Below, one piece after another: positions 1-9,361 of a DNA stretch of 64,000 bases. How positions within the stretch are numbered: the first letter of the stretch is position 1; every line of letters starts with the position of its first letter. This DNA comes from Thermohalobaculum xanthum (lineage in GTDB: Bacteria > Pseudomonadota > Alphaproteobacteria > Rhodobacterales > Rhodobacteraceae), in contig NZ_JAEHHL010000010.1 in assembly GCF_016623495.1 (NCBI RefSeq), positions 108,304-172,303 of the forward strand, read 5' to 3'. Under the pieces are notes generated by a model. It worked only from the letters and a program-made list of their open reading frames with translations. It was not told the origin of the DNA and made no database searches. Position numbers and translations under genes: made by a program.

Positions 1-128
1 ATCGATACCGCGATGCGGAGTCGCCCCCAAGTGTTGCGCGGGCGCATCAGCGCTACTCTTGACTCGGCCGGCTCAAGCCCGGGCTTGGAGGTCAGCTCCA
101 TCGACGCGCGCTGGCCGAACAGGAGAGC

Positions 129-335
129 TCAACCAGAAGTCAGCGTCGCACCGGCGAGTGTATCGCTTACCACTACGCCCAGGCCGCTCTTGATCCCAAC
201 GGCGACGCCAGTGATCGGATCGACGAGCACACCGATCACACCAAGGGCAAGCAGCACAACACCCGCGGCAAGTGCCACCCATTCGATGGTGATTGCGCCG
301 TGTTCCTCGTTCAGGAAGGCCAAAAGATGCTGCAT
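129..335 (-). CDS. Flp-type class III pilin (copy 1)
   Basis: A 68-residue Flp-like pilin, expected to be a subunit or minor subunit of a Tad (tight adherence) pilus in the inner membrane and on the cell surface. A short charged leader ends at Gly13, followed by AITIE, so a prepilin peptidase would cut after Gly13 and place Glu18 at +5. A hydrophobic helix follows (about residues 19-35). The start at 335 is chosen because GAAGGAG lies just upstream; longer in-frame starts have no such site. It is a close paralogue of the gene at 564-764, and both share AITIEWVALAAGVVLLALGV. The tadABC, rcpA and cpaF assembly genes are not in this window. Confidence 0.85.
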   Translation of the reverse strand: MQHLLAFLNEEHGAITIEWVALAAGVVLLALGVIGVLVDPITGVAVGIKSGLGVVVSDTLAGATLTSG

Positions 336-563
336 ACTCTTTACTCCTTCGTCGACACAGTGGGCCTCGAAAAGATCGGCCAGGCTCACCACGGAAAGAC
401 GAAATCCACTTACAGGCAGCCCTGCATCTATCCGGCTCCGATCGCGCAAGCTGCAGATTTGGAAAGGTCAACTTGCCGGTAGCGTCGGCACACCTTTACT
501 CGTCTGGGCTGCCTCCCCAAACGCATCCGGAGAGGCAGCAGTTCTCAGGCGCCCGAAGGCTGA

Positions 564-764
564 TCAGCCGGTCGTCGCACCGACGAGGGTCGTCGACGTC
601 ACGTCACCGATCGTATCGGCAATGTTCGACGCAACGCTCTCGAGCGCCGGGTCGAGAACCGCGATCACACCAAGGGCAAGCAGCACGACACCGGCGGCAA
701 GCGCCACCCACTCAATGGTGATCGCGCCGTCTTCGTCTTTCAGGAATTTCACGAACTTCGTCAT
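564..764 (-). CDS. Flp-type class III pilin (copy 2)
   Basis: A 66-residue paralogue of the preceding pilin, lying upstream of it in the same direction with 228 bases between. The leader ends EDG (Gly13), then AITIE, giving cleavage after Gly13 and Glu18 at +5. One hydrophobic helix follows. The C-terminal part differs from copy 1, with more Thr and Asp. The upstream site GTAGGAG sits at normal distance from the ATG. Two near-identical N-termini with different tails suggest duplication and specialisation of the surface-exposed part; that is inference. Confidence 0.87.
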   Translation of the reverse strand: MTKFVKFLKDEDGAITIEWVALAAGVVLLALGVIAVLDPALESVASNIADTIGDVTSTTLVGATTG

Positions 765-1017
765 TTCTGTCTCCTACGGTTTACAAGCCGACTGGCAGGC
801 GCCGATTCTTCATACCCACCAACCCGGGACGCCCTCGCGATACTTACACCATCACCCCACCGGCAGCGCCCTCTCGAATACGAATACCACCACGCCATCC
901 GAGTCTCAAAGAACTTTTAAAGAATGTCTTTGAATATGACAGGCCAATCTCCTATCTTGATTACAACAGGCTCAAATAAAGGCAGCGTCGCCACAATTCA
1001 TCGACGGAGAGCGTCAA

Positions 1018-1857
1018 TTGAGGCGGAAATGTGGCAAAGCCATTTGGATCGTGATTCTTTCACTGGTCTGCGAATCGTCCGGAGTGGGAATCGTCCCGCC
1101 TGGAATCGCGACCGCAGGAACACTTCCGAACAGCGTCCGCGTCGGTGACCGCTCCAAGATGACGATCATCGGGCTCCCCAAGCCCGGAGAAAAGCGGATC
1201 GTCCTGCACCCTCCCACCGCGAAATCGAGGGACAAGCCCGCTAGCGTCGCGCGTCGCCCCGGACCATCCGAGCTCGACTGGTTCTGGTCGCGTCACAGCC
1301 CCGATGCCAGTGCGTCGACGCCTGCGCGCTGGGACGCGGCGCTTTCCAGCCTGCGCGAGCGGCGTGGCCAAGGCGGGGGCTTCGTCTCGGCGCGCCTGAT
1401 GCGCGAGGTCATCGCCAGTCACGGAAACATCATCTCGGGAGCAGCCGAGCGCAACGGCATCTCGAGCGCGCTCATCGCGGCGGTGATCGCGGTCGAGTCT
1501 GCCGGCCGTGAAAAGGCGGTCAGCCACAAGGGGGCGCAAGGCCTCATGCAGCTGATACCAGCCACCGCCCGGCGCTTCGGCGTCTCGAACAGCTTCGACC
1601 CGGCGCAGAACATCGGTGGCGGCGCTGCATATCTGCGCTGGCTGCTCGACCGGTTCGGCGACGACGTCCTGCTGGCGCTGGCCGGCTACAATGCCGGCGA
1701 GGGCGCCGTCGAGAAGCACGGCGGGGTTCCCCCGTACCGCGAGACGCGCGATTACGTGGTCAAGGTGATCGACGCCCTTGTCGCGGCAGAGGGCATGTGC
1801 GCGCTCGCCCCTGCGGGACCGCGCGAGCCCTGCGCCTTCGTGCAGGCGAGCCGGTAG
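1018..1857 (+). CDS. Lytic transglycosylase, SLT domain
   Basis: A 279-residue exported lytic transglycosylase that should cleave the MurNAc-GlcNAc glycan bond of peptidoglycan to leave 1,6-anhydro ends. An N-terminal hydrophobic segment (residues 8-30) looks like a signal sequence. The goose-lysozyme-like SLT domain covers about 135-255. It has the catalytic Glu160 in IAVES, the GLMQLIPATA motif at 175-184 and the AGYNAG motif at 222-227. The start is a TTG with GGAGA seven bases upstream. The gene is divergent from the two pilin genes; such enzymes often open the wall for envelope machines, so a link to a Tad pilus is possible but unproven. Confidence 0.88.
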   Translation: MRRKCGKAIWIVILSLVCESSGVGIVPPGIATAGTLPNSVRVGDRSKMTIIGLPKPGEKRIVLHPPTAKSRDKPASVARRPGPSELDWFWSRHSPDASASTPARWDAALSSLRERRGQGGGFVSARLMREVIASHGNIISGAAERNGISSALIAAVIAVESAGREKAVSHKGAQGLMQLIPATARRFGVSNSFDPAQNIGGGAAYLRWLLDRFGDDVLLALAGYNAGEGAVEKHGGVPPYRETRDYVVKVIDALVAAEGMCALAPAGPREPCAFVQASR

Positions 1858-1867
1858 AGAACGACAA

Positions 1868-1888
1868 CGGGCGCCCGATGGGCGCCCG
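1868..1888. terminator. Hairpin between convergent genes
   Basis: A perfect 9-base-pair stem (CGGGCGCCC / GGGCGCCCG) with a 3-base loop lies between the end of the transglycosylase gene and the end of scoB. It has no U-tract, so termination may be weak or Rho-assisted; the position suits a shared, bidirectional terminator. Confidence 0.5.
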
Positions 1889-1912
1889 CTTCAACCTGCA
1901 CGATAATGGATG

Positions 1913-2542
1913 TCACTTGACGAGGCGCGCCTCGGTCAGCTTCTCGACCTCGTCCATCGTCACACCGTCGGCGAGTTCCACGACCTTCAAACCGCCCTCG
2001 ACGACATCGAACACGCCAAGATTGGTAATGATGCGATCCACGACACCCTTGCCGGTGAGCGGCAGCGTGCATTCCTTGAGCAGCTTCGACTCGCCCTTCT
2101 TGTTCGCGTGATCCATCACCACGATGACGCGCTTGACCCCGGCCACGAGGTCCATCGCGCCGCCCATGCCCTTCACGAGCTTTTTGGGGATCATCCAGTT
2201 CGCGAGATCGCCCTTCTCGGACACTTCCATGGCGCCGAGGATCGCCATCGCGATCTTGCCGCCCCGGATCATTCCGAAGCTGTCCGAAGACGAGAAATAC
2301 GCGGTGCGCGCCAGCTCGGTCACCGTCTGCTTGCCGGCGTTGATCAGGTCGGGATCGACCTCGTTCTCGGTCGGGAACGGTCCGATGCCAAGCATCCCGT
2401 TCTCCGATTGCAGCGTGACGTCAACACCATCGGGGATGTAGTTGGCCACCAGCGTCGGGATACCGATGCCGAGGTTCACGTACATCCCGTCCTCAAGCTC
2501 ACGCGCGGCCCGCGCGGCCATCTGGTTGCGGTCCCATGCCAT
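1913..2542 (-). CDS. scoB: 3-oxoacid CoA-transferase subunit B
   Basis: A 209-residue beta subunit of a succinyl-CoA:3-ketoacid (or acetoacetyl) CoA-transferase, which moves CoA between succinate and acetoacetate-type acids in the cytoplasm. The [10 protein letters not shown] motif carries the catalytic glutamate (Glu47) that forms the glutamyl-CoA thioester, and [19 protein letters not shown] is typical of the family. Length matches the usual 205-215 residues. It follows scoA by 15 bases and is surely co-transcribed. Acetoacetate (ketone body or polyhydroxybutyrate breakdown) is the likely substrate; substrate choice cannot be read from the sequence. Confidence 0.93.
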   Translation of the reverse strand: MAWDRNQMAARAARELEDGMYVNLGIGIPTLVANYIPDGVDVTLQSENGMLGIGPFPTENEVDPDLINAGKQTVTELARTAYFSSSDSFGMIRGGKIAMAILGAMEVSEKGDLANWMIPKKLVKGMGGAMDLVAGVKRVIVVMDHANKKGESKLLKECTLPLTGKGVVDRIITNLGVFDVVEGGLKVVELADGVTMDEVEKLTEARLVK

Positions 2543-2557
2543 CTCAGAATCCTCCCC

Positions 2558-3253
2558 TCAGGCCGCGCGCGTGGTGCGCTGCTCGATACGCTTCTCGAAA
2601 TTGCCCTGGATCAGGCGGTGCACGTAGATGCCGGGCAGGTGGATGTTGTCGGGGTCGAGGCTGCCGCGCGGCACGATCTCCTCGACCTCGGCGACGCAGA
2701 CGCGCCCGCATGTCGCGGCCGGCGGGTTGAAGTTGCGCGCCGTCTTGCGGAACACCAGGTTGCCGGTGTCATCCGCCTTCCATGCCTTCACGATCGACAG
2801 GTCGGCGACGATGCCGCGCTCGAGGATGTAGGTCTCGCCGTCGAACTCCTTGTGCTCCTTGCCCTCGGCGACGGCCGTGCCGACGCCGGTCTTGGTGTAG
2901 AAGCCGGGAATTCCCGCGCCACCGGCGCGCATCCGCTCGGCCAGCGTGCCCTGCGGGTTGAACTCGATCTCGAGCTCGCCGGAGAGATACTGCTGCATGA
3001 AGAGATCGTTCTCGCCCACATAGGAGCTGATCATCTTCGATACCTGCTTGCCCTGCAGCAGCAGCCCGAGGCCGAAATCATCGACGCCCGCATTGTTCGA
3101 GGCGATGGTGAGGTTCTTGACGCCCGAGTCCTTGATTGCCGCGATCAGGTTCTCGGGGATGCCGCACAGGCCGAAGCCTCCAGCCGCGATCAGCATCCCG
3201 TCGCGCAGCAGGCCATCCAGGGCCTCCTTCGCGCTCCCGTAAACCTTCTTCAT
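2558..3253 (-). CDS. scoA: 3-oxoacid CoA-transferase subunit A
   Basis: A 231-residue alpha subunit partner of ScoB. It has the family glycine-rich motif GGFGLCGIPENLI near the N-terminus, the segment around NNAGVDDFGLG, and GGAGIPGFYT in the middle, as in SCOT alpha subunits. The start at 3253 (MKKVYGSAKEALDG) is preferred over a longer reading because GGGAGGAAAT precedes it and family members start there. Upstream lies a 178-base gap to the alpha/beta hydrolase gene in the same direction. Confidence 0.93.
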   Translation of the reverse strand: MKKVYGSAKEALDGLLRDGMLIAAGGFGLCGIPENLIAAIKDSGVKNLTIASNNAGVDDFGLGLLLQGKQVSKMISSYVGENDLFMQQYLSGELEIEFNPQGTLAERMRAGGAGIPGFYTKTGVGTAVAEGKEHKEFDGETYILERGIVADLSIVKAWKADDTGNLVFRKTARNFNPPAATCGRVCVAEVEEIVPRGSLDPDNIHLPGIYVHRLIQGNFEKRIEQRTTRAA

Positions 3254-3431
3254 CCGGATTTCCTCCCGATCTTCCGCGCGGGACCGGCCGCGCCCCCAGG
3301 ATCTTGCCGCGGCGCACCATAGAAAGTCGCGTGTCGGCCAGCAAGCGGGATCATGCCTGATTGCGACCCGTGTCTGAAACCCGGGGCTGCCGCGGGAATC
3401 TGCGTCGCGCGGCGTCCGGGGTCTGCCAGGC

Positions 3432-4199
3432 CTAGCGGGCCGAAGCGTCGCTCTGCGATACCCTCGCAAGAAGTGCCGCGATCCGCCCGTTCACGGCCTC
3501 CGCGGCCTCCAGCGTCGCAATATGTCCGACGCCGGGCAGGACGGTCAGAGCGGCATCGCGACAGGCCTCGACGATGGGCGGATGGAGCCTTGGTGGACAG
3601 ATGCGGTCCGCCTCGCCCACGATCACCTCGACGGGTGCCGCAAACCCCTCGATCGGGCCCAGCATCTCCCTGCGTGTGTCGAGCGCGAGCGCCTGCGCGT
3701 GCATGACATCGGCCGGGGTCTCGAGCGCCATGGCGCGCACCATCGGGCCAAGCTGCGCCGCGATCTCGCTGTCATGGACAAAGAACTTCGGGACGAACCG
3801 ATCGACATAGGCCTGCGTCCCGGTTCGCCGGGCCTCGGCCAGCAGATCCGAGCGCCACGCACACTCCTTCGGGCGGGCCGCGGTCGGGTCGGTGTCCATC
3901 AGAACTGCGCCGGCCACCCGCTCGGGCGCGCGCGCCATCACCTCCATCGCGACCATGCCCCCCATCGACAAACCGGCGACGACGAAGCGCGGCGGGGCGG
4001 TCGCGAGAAGCCGCTCGGCCATGGCGCCGAGATCGTCATCCCGCAGCGTGTCGGCGATCACCGTCGGATGACCGGCCGCGAATGCCGCAAGCTGCGGCGC
4101 ATAGAGCCATGGCCCGCAGAGATGGCCGGGGATCCAGACGATTGGAAGCCCGCCCGCACCGTTTTGTGAAATCGCCGGATCGCCACCGTTGCCGGTCAT
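3432..4199 (-). CDS. Alpha/beta hydrolase
   Basis: A 255-residue cytoplasmic alpha/beta-fold hydrolase of unknown substrate. The nucleophile elbow GLSMGG gives Ser78. The late VGEADRICPP segment holds a likely catalytic Asp, and GVGHIATLE near the C-terminus supplies the His. IPGHLCGPWLY near residue 23 is the oxyanion-hole region seen in lactonase and esterase-like members. The ATG at 4199 has AGGGGA nine bases upstream; an ATG at 4220 is an alternative. It lies between scoA and rimO on the same strand. Confidence 0.8.
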   Translation of the reverse strand: MTGNGGDPAISQNGAGGLPIVWIPGHLCGPWLYAPQLAAFAAGHPTVIADTLRDDDLGAMAERLLATAPPRFVVAGLSMGGMVAMEVMARAPERVAGAVLMDTDPTAARPKECAWRSDLLAEARRTGTQAYVDRFVPKFFVHDSEIAAQLGPMVRAMALETPADVMHAQALALDTRREMLGPIEGFAAPVEVIVGEADRICPPRLHPPIVEACRDAALTVLPGVGHIATLEAAEAVNGRIAALLARVSQSDASAR

Positions 4200-4317
4200 C
4201 GCGGGAGGTCCCCTGCGCATCCGCGCATCGGTTCCCAAGGGACGCTGTCTCGAGGGGATCGCGATGCCATCGCTCGGGCCAGGGCGGCGATCGTGCGAGA
4301 CGGGCGATCGCGCCTGC

Positions 4318-5703
4318 TCAAACCCTGCGCCCCCAGAGGTCGTAGTCGTCGGCCTCCTCGACCTCGACCTCGACGATATCGCCGGGCGCGAGCCCGTCGA
4401 AGCCTTCGTCAATGAACAGATTGCCGTCGATTTCAGGCGCGTCGGCCTGCGTGCGGCAGGTTGCGCCCTCCTCGTCGACCTCGTCGACGATCACGGGCAT
4501 GCGGCGGCCTACCTTGGCCGCAAGGCGATCGGCCGAGATGCGCCGCGCGACCTCCATGAAGCGGTGCCAGCGCTCTTCCTTGACCTCTTCGGGCAGATGA
4601 TCAGGCAGGTCATTGGCCGTGGCGCCCGCGACATTCTCGTATTTGAAGCAGCCCACGCGGTCGAGCCGCGCTTCCTCCATCCAATCGAGCAGGTGGCGGA
4701 AGTCGTCCTCGGTCTCGCCGGGGAAGCCCACGATGAAGGTCGAGCGCAGGGTGATGTCGGGACAGATCCCGCGCCACCGCGCGATCCGCTCGAGAACCTT
4801 CGCCTCGTTTGCCGGGCGGCGCATCGCCCTCAGGACCGAAGGGGCCGCATGCTGGAACGGGATGTCGAGATACGGCGTGATCAGCCCCTCGGCCATCAGC
4901 GGGATCACGTCGTCGACATGCGGGTAGGGGTAGATGTAGTGCAACCGCACCCAGGCGCCGAGGCTCCCCAGCCCGCGGGCCAGGTCGGTCAGATGCGCGC
5001 GCCACTCGGCCCCGCGCCACGGGCTCGCGGCATGGCGCAGGTCGACGCCATAGGCCGAGGTGTCCTGGCTGATCACCAGGATCTCGCGCACGCCCGCATC
5101 AACCAGCCGCTCGGCCTCTCGCAGCACCGCCGACGCGGGCCGCGAGGCCAGCTTTCCGCGCATGCTGGGAATGATGCAGAAGCGGCAGGCGTGATTGCAG
5201 CCTTCCGAGATCTTCAGATAGGCGTAGTGCCTGGGCGTCAGGCGAACCCCCTGCGCGGGGATCAGGTCGACGTATGGGTCGGGCGACGGCGGGACGGCAT
5301 CGTGGACCGCGTCGAGCACCTGTTCGTACTGATGGGGCCCGGTTACCGCCAGGACCGACGGGTGGGCGCCGCGGATGTAGTCTTCCTCGGCGCCAAGGCA
5401 GCCGGTGACGATGACGCGGCCGTTCTCGGCCAGCGCCTCGCCGATCGCCTCGAGGCTCTCGGCCTTCGCGCTGTCGAGGAAGCCGCAGGTGTTCACGATC
5501 ACCGCGTCCGCCCCGGAATAGTCGGGCGAGATCGCATAGCCCTCGGCCCTCAGGCGGGTCAGGATCCGCTCGCTGTCCACCAGCGCCTTGGGGCAGCCAA
5601 GGCTGACCATCCCGATCCGGGGCTGACCAGGGCGCGCATCGGCCGCGCCGATGCGGGCGCGCGGCGCGAGATCGGGGCGAAGGTCGGGCGGGTTTTGCGT
5701 CAT
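4318..5703 (-). CDS. rimO: Ribosomal protein S12 methylthiotransferase
   Basis: A 461-residue radical-SAM methylthiotransferase that adds a methylthio group to an aspartate of ribosomal protein S12. The N-terminal MTTase domain has Cys37 (SLGCPKA), Cys73 (NTCGF) and Cys102 (TGCLG) for one 4Fe-4S cluster. The radical-SAM motif CNHACRFC (Cys169, 173, 176) binds the second cluster. IIPSMRG after the motif and the C-terminal TRAM-like domain with an acidic tail are typical of RimO rather than MiaB. Length is normal for RimO. Confidence 0.95.
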   Translation of the reverse strand: MTQNPPDLRPDLAPRARIGAADARPGQPRIGMVSLGCPKALVDSERILTRLRAEGYAISPDYSGADAVIVNTCGFLDSAKAESLEAIGEALAENGRVIVTGCLGAEEDYIRGAHPSVLAVTGPHQYEQVLDAVHDAVPPSPDPYVDLIPAQGVRLTPRHYAYLKISEGCNHACRFCIIPSMRGKLASRPASAVLREAERLVDAGVREILVISQDTSAYGVDLRHAASPWRGAEWRAHLTDLARGLGSLGAWVRLHYIYPYPHVDDVIPLMAEGLITPYLDIPFQHAAPSVLRAMRRPANEAKVLERIARWRGICPDITLRSTFIVGFPGETEDDFRHLLDWMEEARLDRVGCFKYENVAGATANDLPDHLPEEVKEERWHRFMEVARRISADRLAAKVGRRMPVIVDEVDEEGATCRTQADAPEIDGNLFIDEGFDGLAPGDIVEVEVEEADDYDLWGRRV

Positions 5704-5752
5704 GCGCGCTCTCTAGCGCAGCGCGCGGCGCGCTCCAAGCCCCATGCAGCTC

Positions 5753-6082
5753 TCAGGCGTCCTGCCAGCAGATGAAAACCTGGTCGCGGACCCGAGAGAA
5801 TACCGCGCGATGGCGCCGGAACCCCTCGGGCGTCCGCGCTTTGAGGTAGTCGAACGCGGCGTCCGACTGCGCCTTGTCGCGGAAATCCATGACGAAGAAG
5901 AACTCGTGGCCGCGCTCGCGGTCGGTGTCGAGATGGGTCTCGACGCAGCGCCGCTTCACCCCGCTGCCCCCGAGGGCAAGCCCGGTTTCCCGGAGATGCG
6001 AGATAAAGGACTCGAGCGCGGCGCCGAACTCCTCCAGCCCCACACCGCGCTTGAGATTGAAGCAGGTGAGCATCTGGAACAT
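5753..6082 (-). CDS. Small protein, likely ferredoxin-like fold
   Basis: A 109-residue protein without signal peptide or membrane segment that I do not recognise with certainty. It starts MFQMLTCFNLK, has an amphipathic helix, a strand around EFFFVMDF and another helix (AFDYLKARTPEG). This beta-alpha-beta pattern resembles small dimeric alpha/beta-barrel proteins of unknown function. The start has GGAGGCGCGA just upstream. It sits between rimO and the metallo-hydrolase gene; no function is inferred. Confidence 0.7.
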   Translation of the reverse strand: MFQMLTCFNLKRGVGLEEFGAALESFISHLRETGLALGGSGVKRRCVETHLDTDRERGHEFFFVMDFRDKAQSDAAFDYLKARTPEGFRRHRAVFSRVRDQVFICWQDA

Positions 6083-6186
6083 TCGCGCCTCCGTCGGCCC
6101 CCGGCTCCCCGCGCTTCAGTTAATCACGAACCCGACACCCAGCCAACCGGCCGCCCCGATTGCACCGGGGCGGCCCGCTCACGCGC

Positions 6187-7164
6187 TCAGAGGTTCAGCT
6201 GATAGCCCGCGGCGACGTAGCGGAACCCGTCGCCCATCGGCTCGACGTAACCGACCGACGGCGCCGGCATGTGATACCCGATGAAGGGGATCTTGTCGGC
6301 GGCGACCATGCCGAAGACCTGCTTGCGCGCGGCGACGGCCATCTCCTTGTCCATGTCGAAGCGGACATGCCAGTCGGGGCGCTGCAGCGACATCACGTAG
6401 TGGTTCGCCACGTCCCCGGTGACCAGCAGACGCTTGCCGTCGCTCTCGAGGTGGTAGCACAGATGGCCGGGCGTATGGCCGAAGCTTTCGACCGCCTCGA
6501 TCCCCGAGACGACGGCGTCGCCACCCTTGATGAAGGTGGCCTTCTCGGCCAGGGGCACGACGTTGCTCTGGATCAGCTCGACCCGACCCTTCATCTGCTC
6601 GTTCTCGAGATGCGCCGGGTCGGTCCAGAAATCGTACTCGACCTGACCGATCACATAGGTGGCGTTTGGGAAAGCGGGCTTGCCGTCCTCCATGAGCCCG
6701 CCGATGTGGTCGGGGTGGAAATGCGTGAGCGCGACGATGTCGACCGCCTCGGGCGCGACCCCGAGCTCGCCCAGAACCGCCAGCAGCCGGCCGGCATTGG
6801 GGCGGCGCCCGGCGCCGTTGCCCGCGTCCATCAGGATCAGCTTCTCGCCCGTGTTGACCAGGGTGACGGTGAAGCCGATCTCCATCCGGTCCGAGGGGAG
6901 GAAATTCGCTGCCGCCAGCTCGGCGACGTCCGAGGCCTCGACGTTCTGGCCGAAGATCGGATGTGGCCCGTCGAGCTGGATTGCGCCGTCATGGATGGCG
7001 GTTACCTCGAAAGTTCCCACCATGAACCGATAGACGCCCGGCCGATGCAAGCCCTGCATCGGGATTGCCGCGCGCGCGGCGCCCGCTGGCAGCGCGGCTG
7101 CAAGGCCAAGCCCGGCGGCGCCCAGCATCAGGGCGCGACGATCGAAGACAGGCTGGTTGGTCAT
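6187..7164 (-). CDS. Exported MBL-fold metallo-hydrolase
   Basis: A 325-residue metallo-beta-lactamase-fold hydrolase. The N-terminus (DRRALMLGAAGLGLAAALPAGAARA) looks like a Tat or Sec signal with cleavage after about residue 33, so it should act in the periplasm. The metal motif THFHPDH (147-153) is complete, and later GHTPGH and a GDV aspartate complete the two-zinc site. The family includes quorum-quenching lactonases and phosphodiesterases, so the substrate is open. RBS AGGAGGAGGG precedes the ATG closely. Confidence 0.88.
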   Translation of the reverse strand: MTNQPVFDRRALMLGAAGLGLAAALPAGAARAAIPMQGLHRPGVYRFMVGTFEVTAIHDGAIQLDGPHPIFGQNVEASDVAELAAANFLPSDRMEIGFTVTLVNTGEKLILMDAGNGAGRRPNAGRLLAVLGELGVAPEAVDIVALTHFHPDHIGGLMEDGKPAFPNATYVIGQVEYDFWTDPAHLENEQMKGRVELIQSNVVPLAEKATFIKGGDAVVSGIEAVESFGHTPGHLCYHLESDGKRLLVTGDVANHYVMSLQRPDWHVRFDMDKEMAVAARKQVFGMVAADKIPFIGYHMPAPSVGYVEPMGDGFRYVAAGYQLNL

Positions 7165-7324
7165 CCCTCCTCCTTTCCGCGACCTCTGTGGGTCGAGAGC
7201 GCATGTTGCATGCCAAGATCAGCGGTACAGGCGTGACGAGAGTTGACGCGAAGCTGCGCAAAGGAAAGCCCTGCTCAGCAAAATTTGAGCAGGATGTCGC
7301 AAACCACGCCAGCGCGAAATGAAA

Positions 7325-7354
7325 AGCGCCGCGCGAGCTTCCCCGCGCGGCGCT
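7325..7354 (-). terminator. Intrinsic terminator after tadG-like gene
   Basis: An 11-base-pair perfect stem (AGCGCCGCGCG with CGCGCGGCGCT) and 8-base loop lie 24 bases downstream of the stop of the 7379-8905 gene. In the minus-strand sense a short T run follows. This is the clearest factor-independent terminator of the window. Confidence 0.8.
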
Positions 7355-7378
7355 GGTCTCAGACCTCTCGGAGCGGCG

Positions 7379-8905
7379 TCACCAGACCAGCCGCACCCGC
7401 TTGATATCCCACGGGAAGTCGATCGTACCATCCGCCGGAGCGCAGTCGGGATCGAACGTGGCGCCGGCCGTAAAGCTGATCGCTTCCGCCGTGCGAATGT
7501 CGAGACCGCCGGTCGTGCTGGGACCCGCCGTGAAGTTCACGTTCTTCTGGGCATAGATCCTGAGCGTGTTGAAATCGCCCTGCGCGGTGAAGTTGACGCC
7601 GCCCAGCGAGAAAATGTTGAGACCGTCATCCCACGTCGTGACCTCTGATACGCAGTTGCCACCGGCCACGGGCTGGCCGTTCAGCTTCACCGACACGTTG
7701 TCGGTGGAGGCCGAGGCCGAGTTGCCCGGATCGACGATGCTGCCGCCCTTGGTATTGGCCGAGGCAATGATGGTCGGACCGAAATTGATGTTCGACCCTA
7801 CCAGTTCACAAGGATCGCCCTCGACCCCAGGCGCTCCCGAGCCGGACGGCCCAGTATAGATCGTGACCCCTGAGAGGGAGGTGATGCCGGTGCCGCCCGT
7901 CGCCAGCGAGTGGTTGTTTGCCTCGGCGACCATCTGGCCGAGGTCGACCGAGACGTTCGAGGTGTTGCAGGTGATATGGAAGTTCCTGGACCCGCTGGCA
8001 TAGGCCTGACCCATCAGCGTCTCGGCGCTTGGGTTGCCGCCGTTCTTGATCTTGTGCAGCGGGAAAACCGACGGTCCGCCCCCGGATGGCGGGTACAAGC
8101 GCTCGCGCACGATGCCGACCGCCGTGACCGCGATTGCCTCAAGCGCGCTCTTCTCCGTCTCGGGGATTTCCATCGCCGCGCGTTGCTCGCACCCGTCGCA
8201 TTCCTGGACGTCCCAGCCATAAACGGCCGAGTCCTTCGACGCGTCACCCCAGCCAAAGACCACGCCGTCGGCCGAGGCGTTGTTCATGTTGCCTTCGATG
8301 CCGTTCTTGCCATAGACGCAAAGGTCGCCGCCGAAGCCGTTGCCCGAGGTGAACTGCACGTCGTTCTGGGCCAGCATCCAGTTGGCCTTGCCGGTGCAGA
8401 AGCCACCACCCGCCGCGGCGATCGCCTCGACCGTGATGTTCCAGCTGTTGAAGTCGACGATCCGCAGCAGGCTGGTCGGCAGCGGCAGCTTCGACGTCTC
8501 TCCCGCGACCGTGGCTCGCTGCGCGATCACATGTACGCCATTCGGGTCGGCCATGCCGGTGTAGGGTGTGCCCTTACCCGGATTGTTGGGGTCGGGCACA
8601 TAGGTGATCAGCGTCACGTCGCTGGCCAACACGACCGTGCCGTTCGACGCCGTAGGCAGGTTCTCCTGTGCGTAGGAGATTGCCTCGGCTTCTACCTCGG
8701 CCTTGGTGCCGTTGCCGTTGACCAGCCGGATTGCGCCGGCATGAGCAGCGGCGTCCGCCGTCGCCTGAAGCATGGCGCGCGTGCGGTACGCATTCGACAC
8801 GTCGACCGCGAGCCCCGCGAAGCCCAGGAAAATGATCGACCACATCAGGAGCCAGATGGTGACGGCTCCGTCCCGGTCATCGCAAAAACGCTTGATACTC
8901 AACAT
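7379..8905 (-). CDS. TadG-like pilus-assembly protein
   Basis: A 508-residue protein with a Tad/TadG N-terminus. A charged leader to Gly13 is followed by AVTIW, a hydrophobic helix (about 16-36) and AVDVSNAYRTRAMLQATADAAAHAG, typical of Tad_N domains. The +5 residue is Trp18, not Glu, so prepilin cleavage is doubtful and the helix may act as an anchor. The long exported part (about 150-508) has Asn/Gly-rich strands and Cys pairs but no obvious von Willebrand domain. It is the last gene of a three-gene set with two TadE-like pseudopilins (15 bases after the first of them) and is followed by a strong terminator. Confidence 0.83.
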   Translation of the reverse strand: MLSIKRFCDDRDGAVTIWLLMWSIIFLGFAGLAVDVSNAYRTRAMLQATADAAAHAGAIRLVNGNGTKAEVEAEAISYAQENLPTASNGTVVLASDVTLITYVPDPNNPGKGTPYTGMADPNGVHVIAQRATVAGETSKLPLPTSLLRIVDFNSWNITVEAIAAAGGGFCTGKANWMLAQNDVQFTSGNGFGGDLCVYGKNGIEGNMNNASADGVVFGWGDASKDSAVYGWDVQECDGCEQRAAMEIPETEKSALEAIAVTAVGIVRERLYPPSGGGPSVFPLHKIKNGGNPSAETLMGQAYASGSRNFHITCNTSNVSVDLGQMVAEANNHSLATGGTGITSLSGVTIYTGPSGSGAPGVEGDPCELVGSNINFGPTIIASANTKGGSIVDPGNSASASTDNVSVKLNGQPVAGGNCVSEVTTWDDGLNIFSLGGVNFTAQGDFNTLRIYAQKNVNFTAGPSTTGGLDIRTAEAISFTAGATFDPDCAPADGTIDFPWDIKRVRLVW

Positions 8906-8920
8906 ATCGGCCTCCCGAGG

Positions 8921-9361
8921 TTAGAAGGGCTCTTTGTGCAGACGGACTTGGGTGACGATGGTAGGGCTCGATGCCGCGAAGGCACCGTAGAAGTCGAAGA
9001 TGCTCAGCGCCCCGACATTCGCCGTGACCCGCAGAGCCGGGTCGAAGGTCGGGCCGTCGATCAACTGCGCAGTGAACTGGTTGCCGAGGCGCGCCTGCAC
9101 GTCGGCATTGACCGCCGTGCTCACGGCGGCGACGGTCGTGGTGCCGATCAGGCCGTAACGCCCGACCGAGATCTGGCGCGCGATGTCGCGCGTGGTGTCC
9201 CACATCGCCGTGTAGCGCCAGTAGAACACCGACGCATCGACGATCAGCAGCAGCATCAGCAGGAAGAACGGGATCCAGACGACCAGCTCAACCGTCGCGG
9301 TGCCGCGCTCGTCAGCTGCGAAACGTGCAAGAAGCTTTCGAGGTTCTGTCCACTGTCTCAT
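8921..9361 (-). CDS. TadE-like pseudopilin A
   Basis: A 146-residue minor-pilin-like protein. The leader ends DERG (Gly20), then TATVE, so Glu25 is at +5 of a predicted prepilin cleavage site. The hydrophobic helix LVVWIPFFLLMLLLIVDAS and the segment WRYTAMWDTTRDIARQISVG match TadE-like proteins. Its start codon overlaps the stop of the next upstream gene by 4 bases (ATGA), pointing to translational coupling. Confidence 0.85.
   Translation of the reverse strand: MRQWTEPRKLLARFAADERGTATVELVVWIPFFLLMLLLIVDASVFYWRYTAMWDTTRDIARQISVGRYGLIGTTTVAAVSTAVNADVQARLGNQFTAQLIDGPTFDPALRVTANVGALSIFDFYGAFAASSPTIVTQVRLHKEPF

Noticed and set aside
1910..3322. A plus-strand open frame across scoB and scoA
   Set aside because: Both sco genes are intact on the minus strand with full motifs; the plus frame is a shadow.
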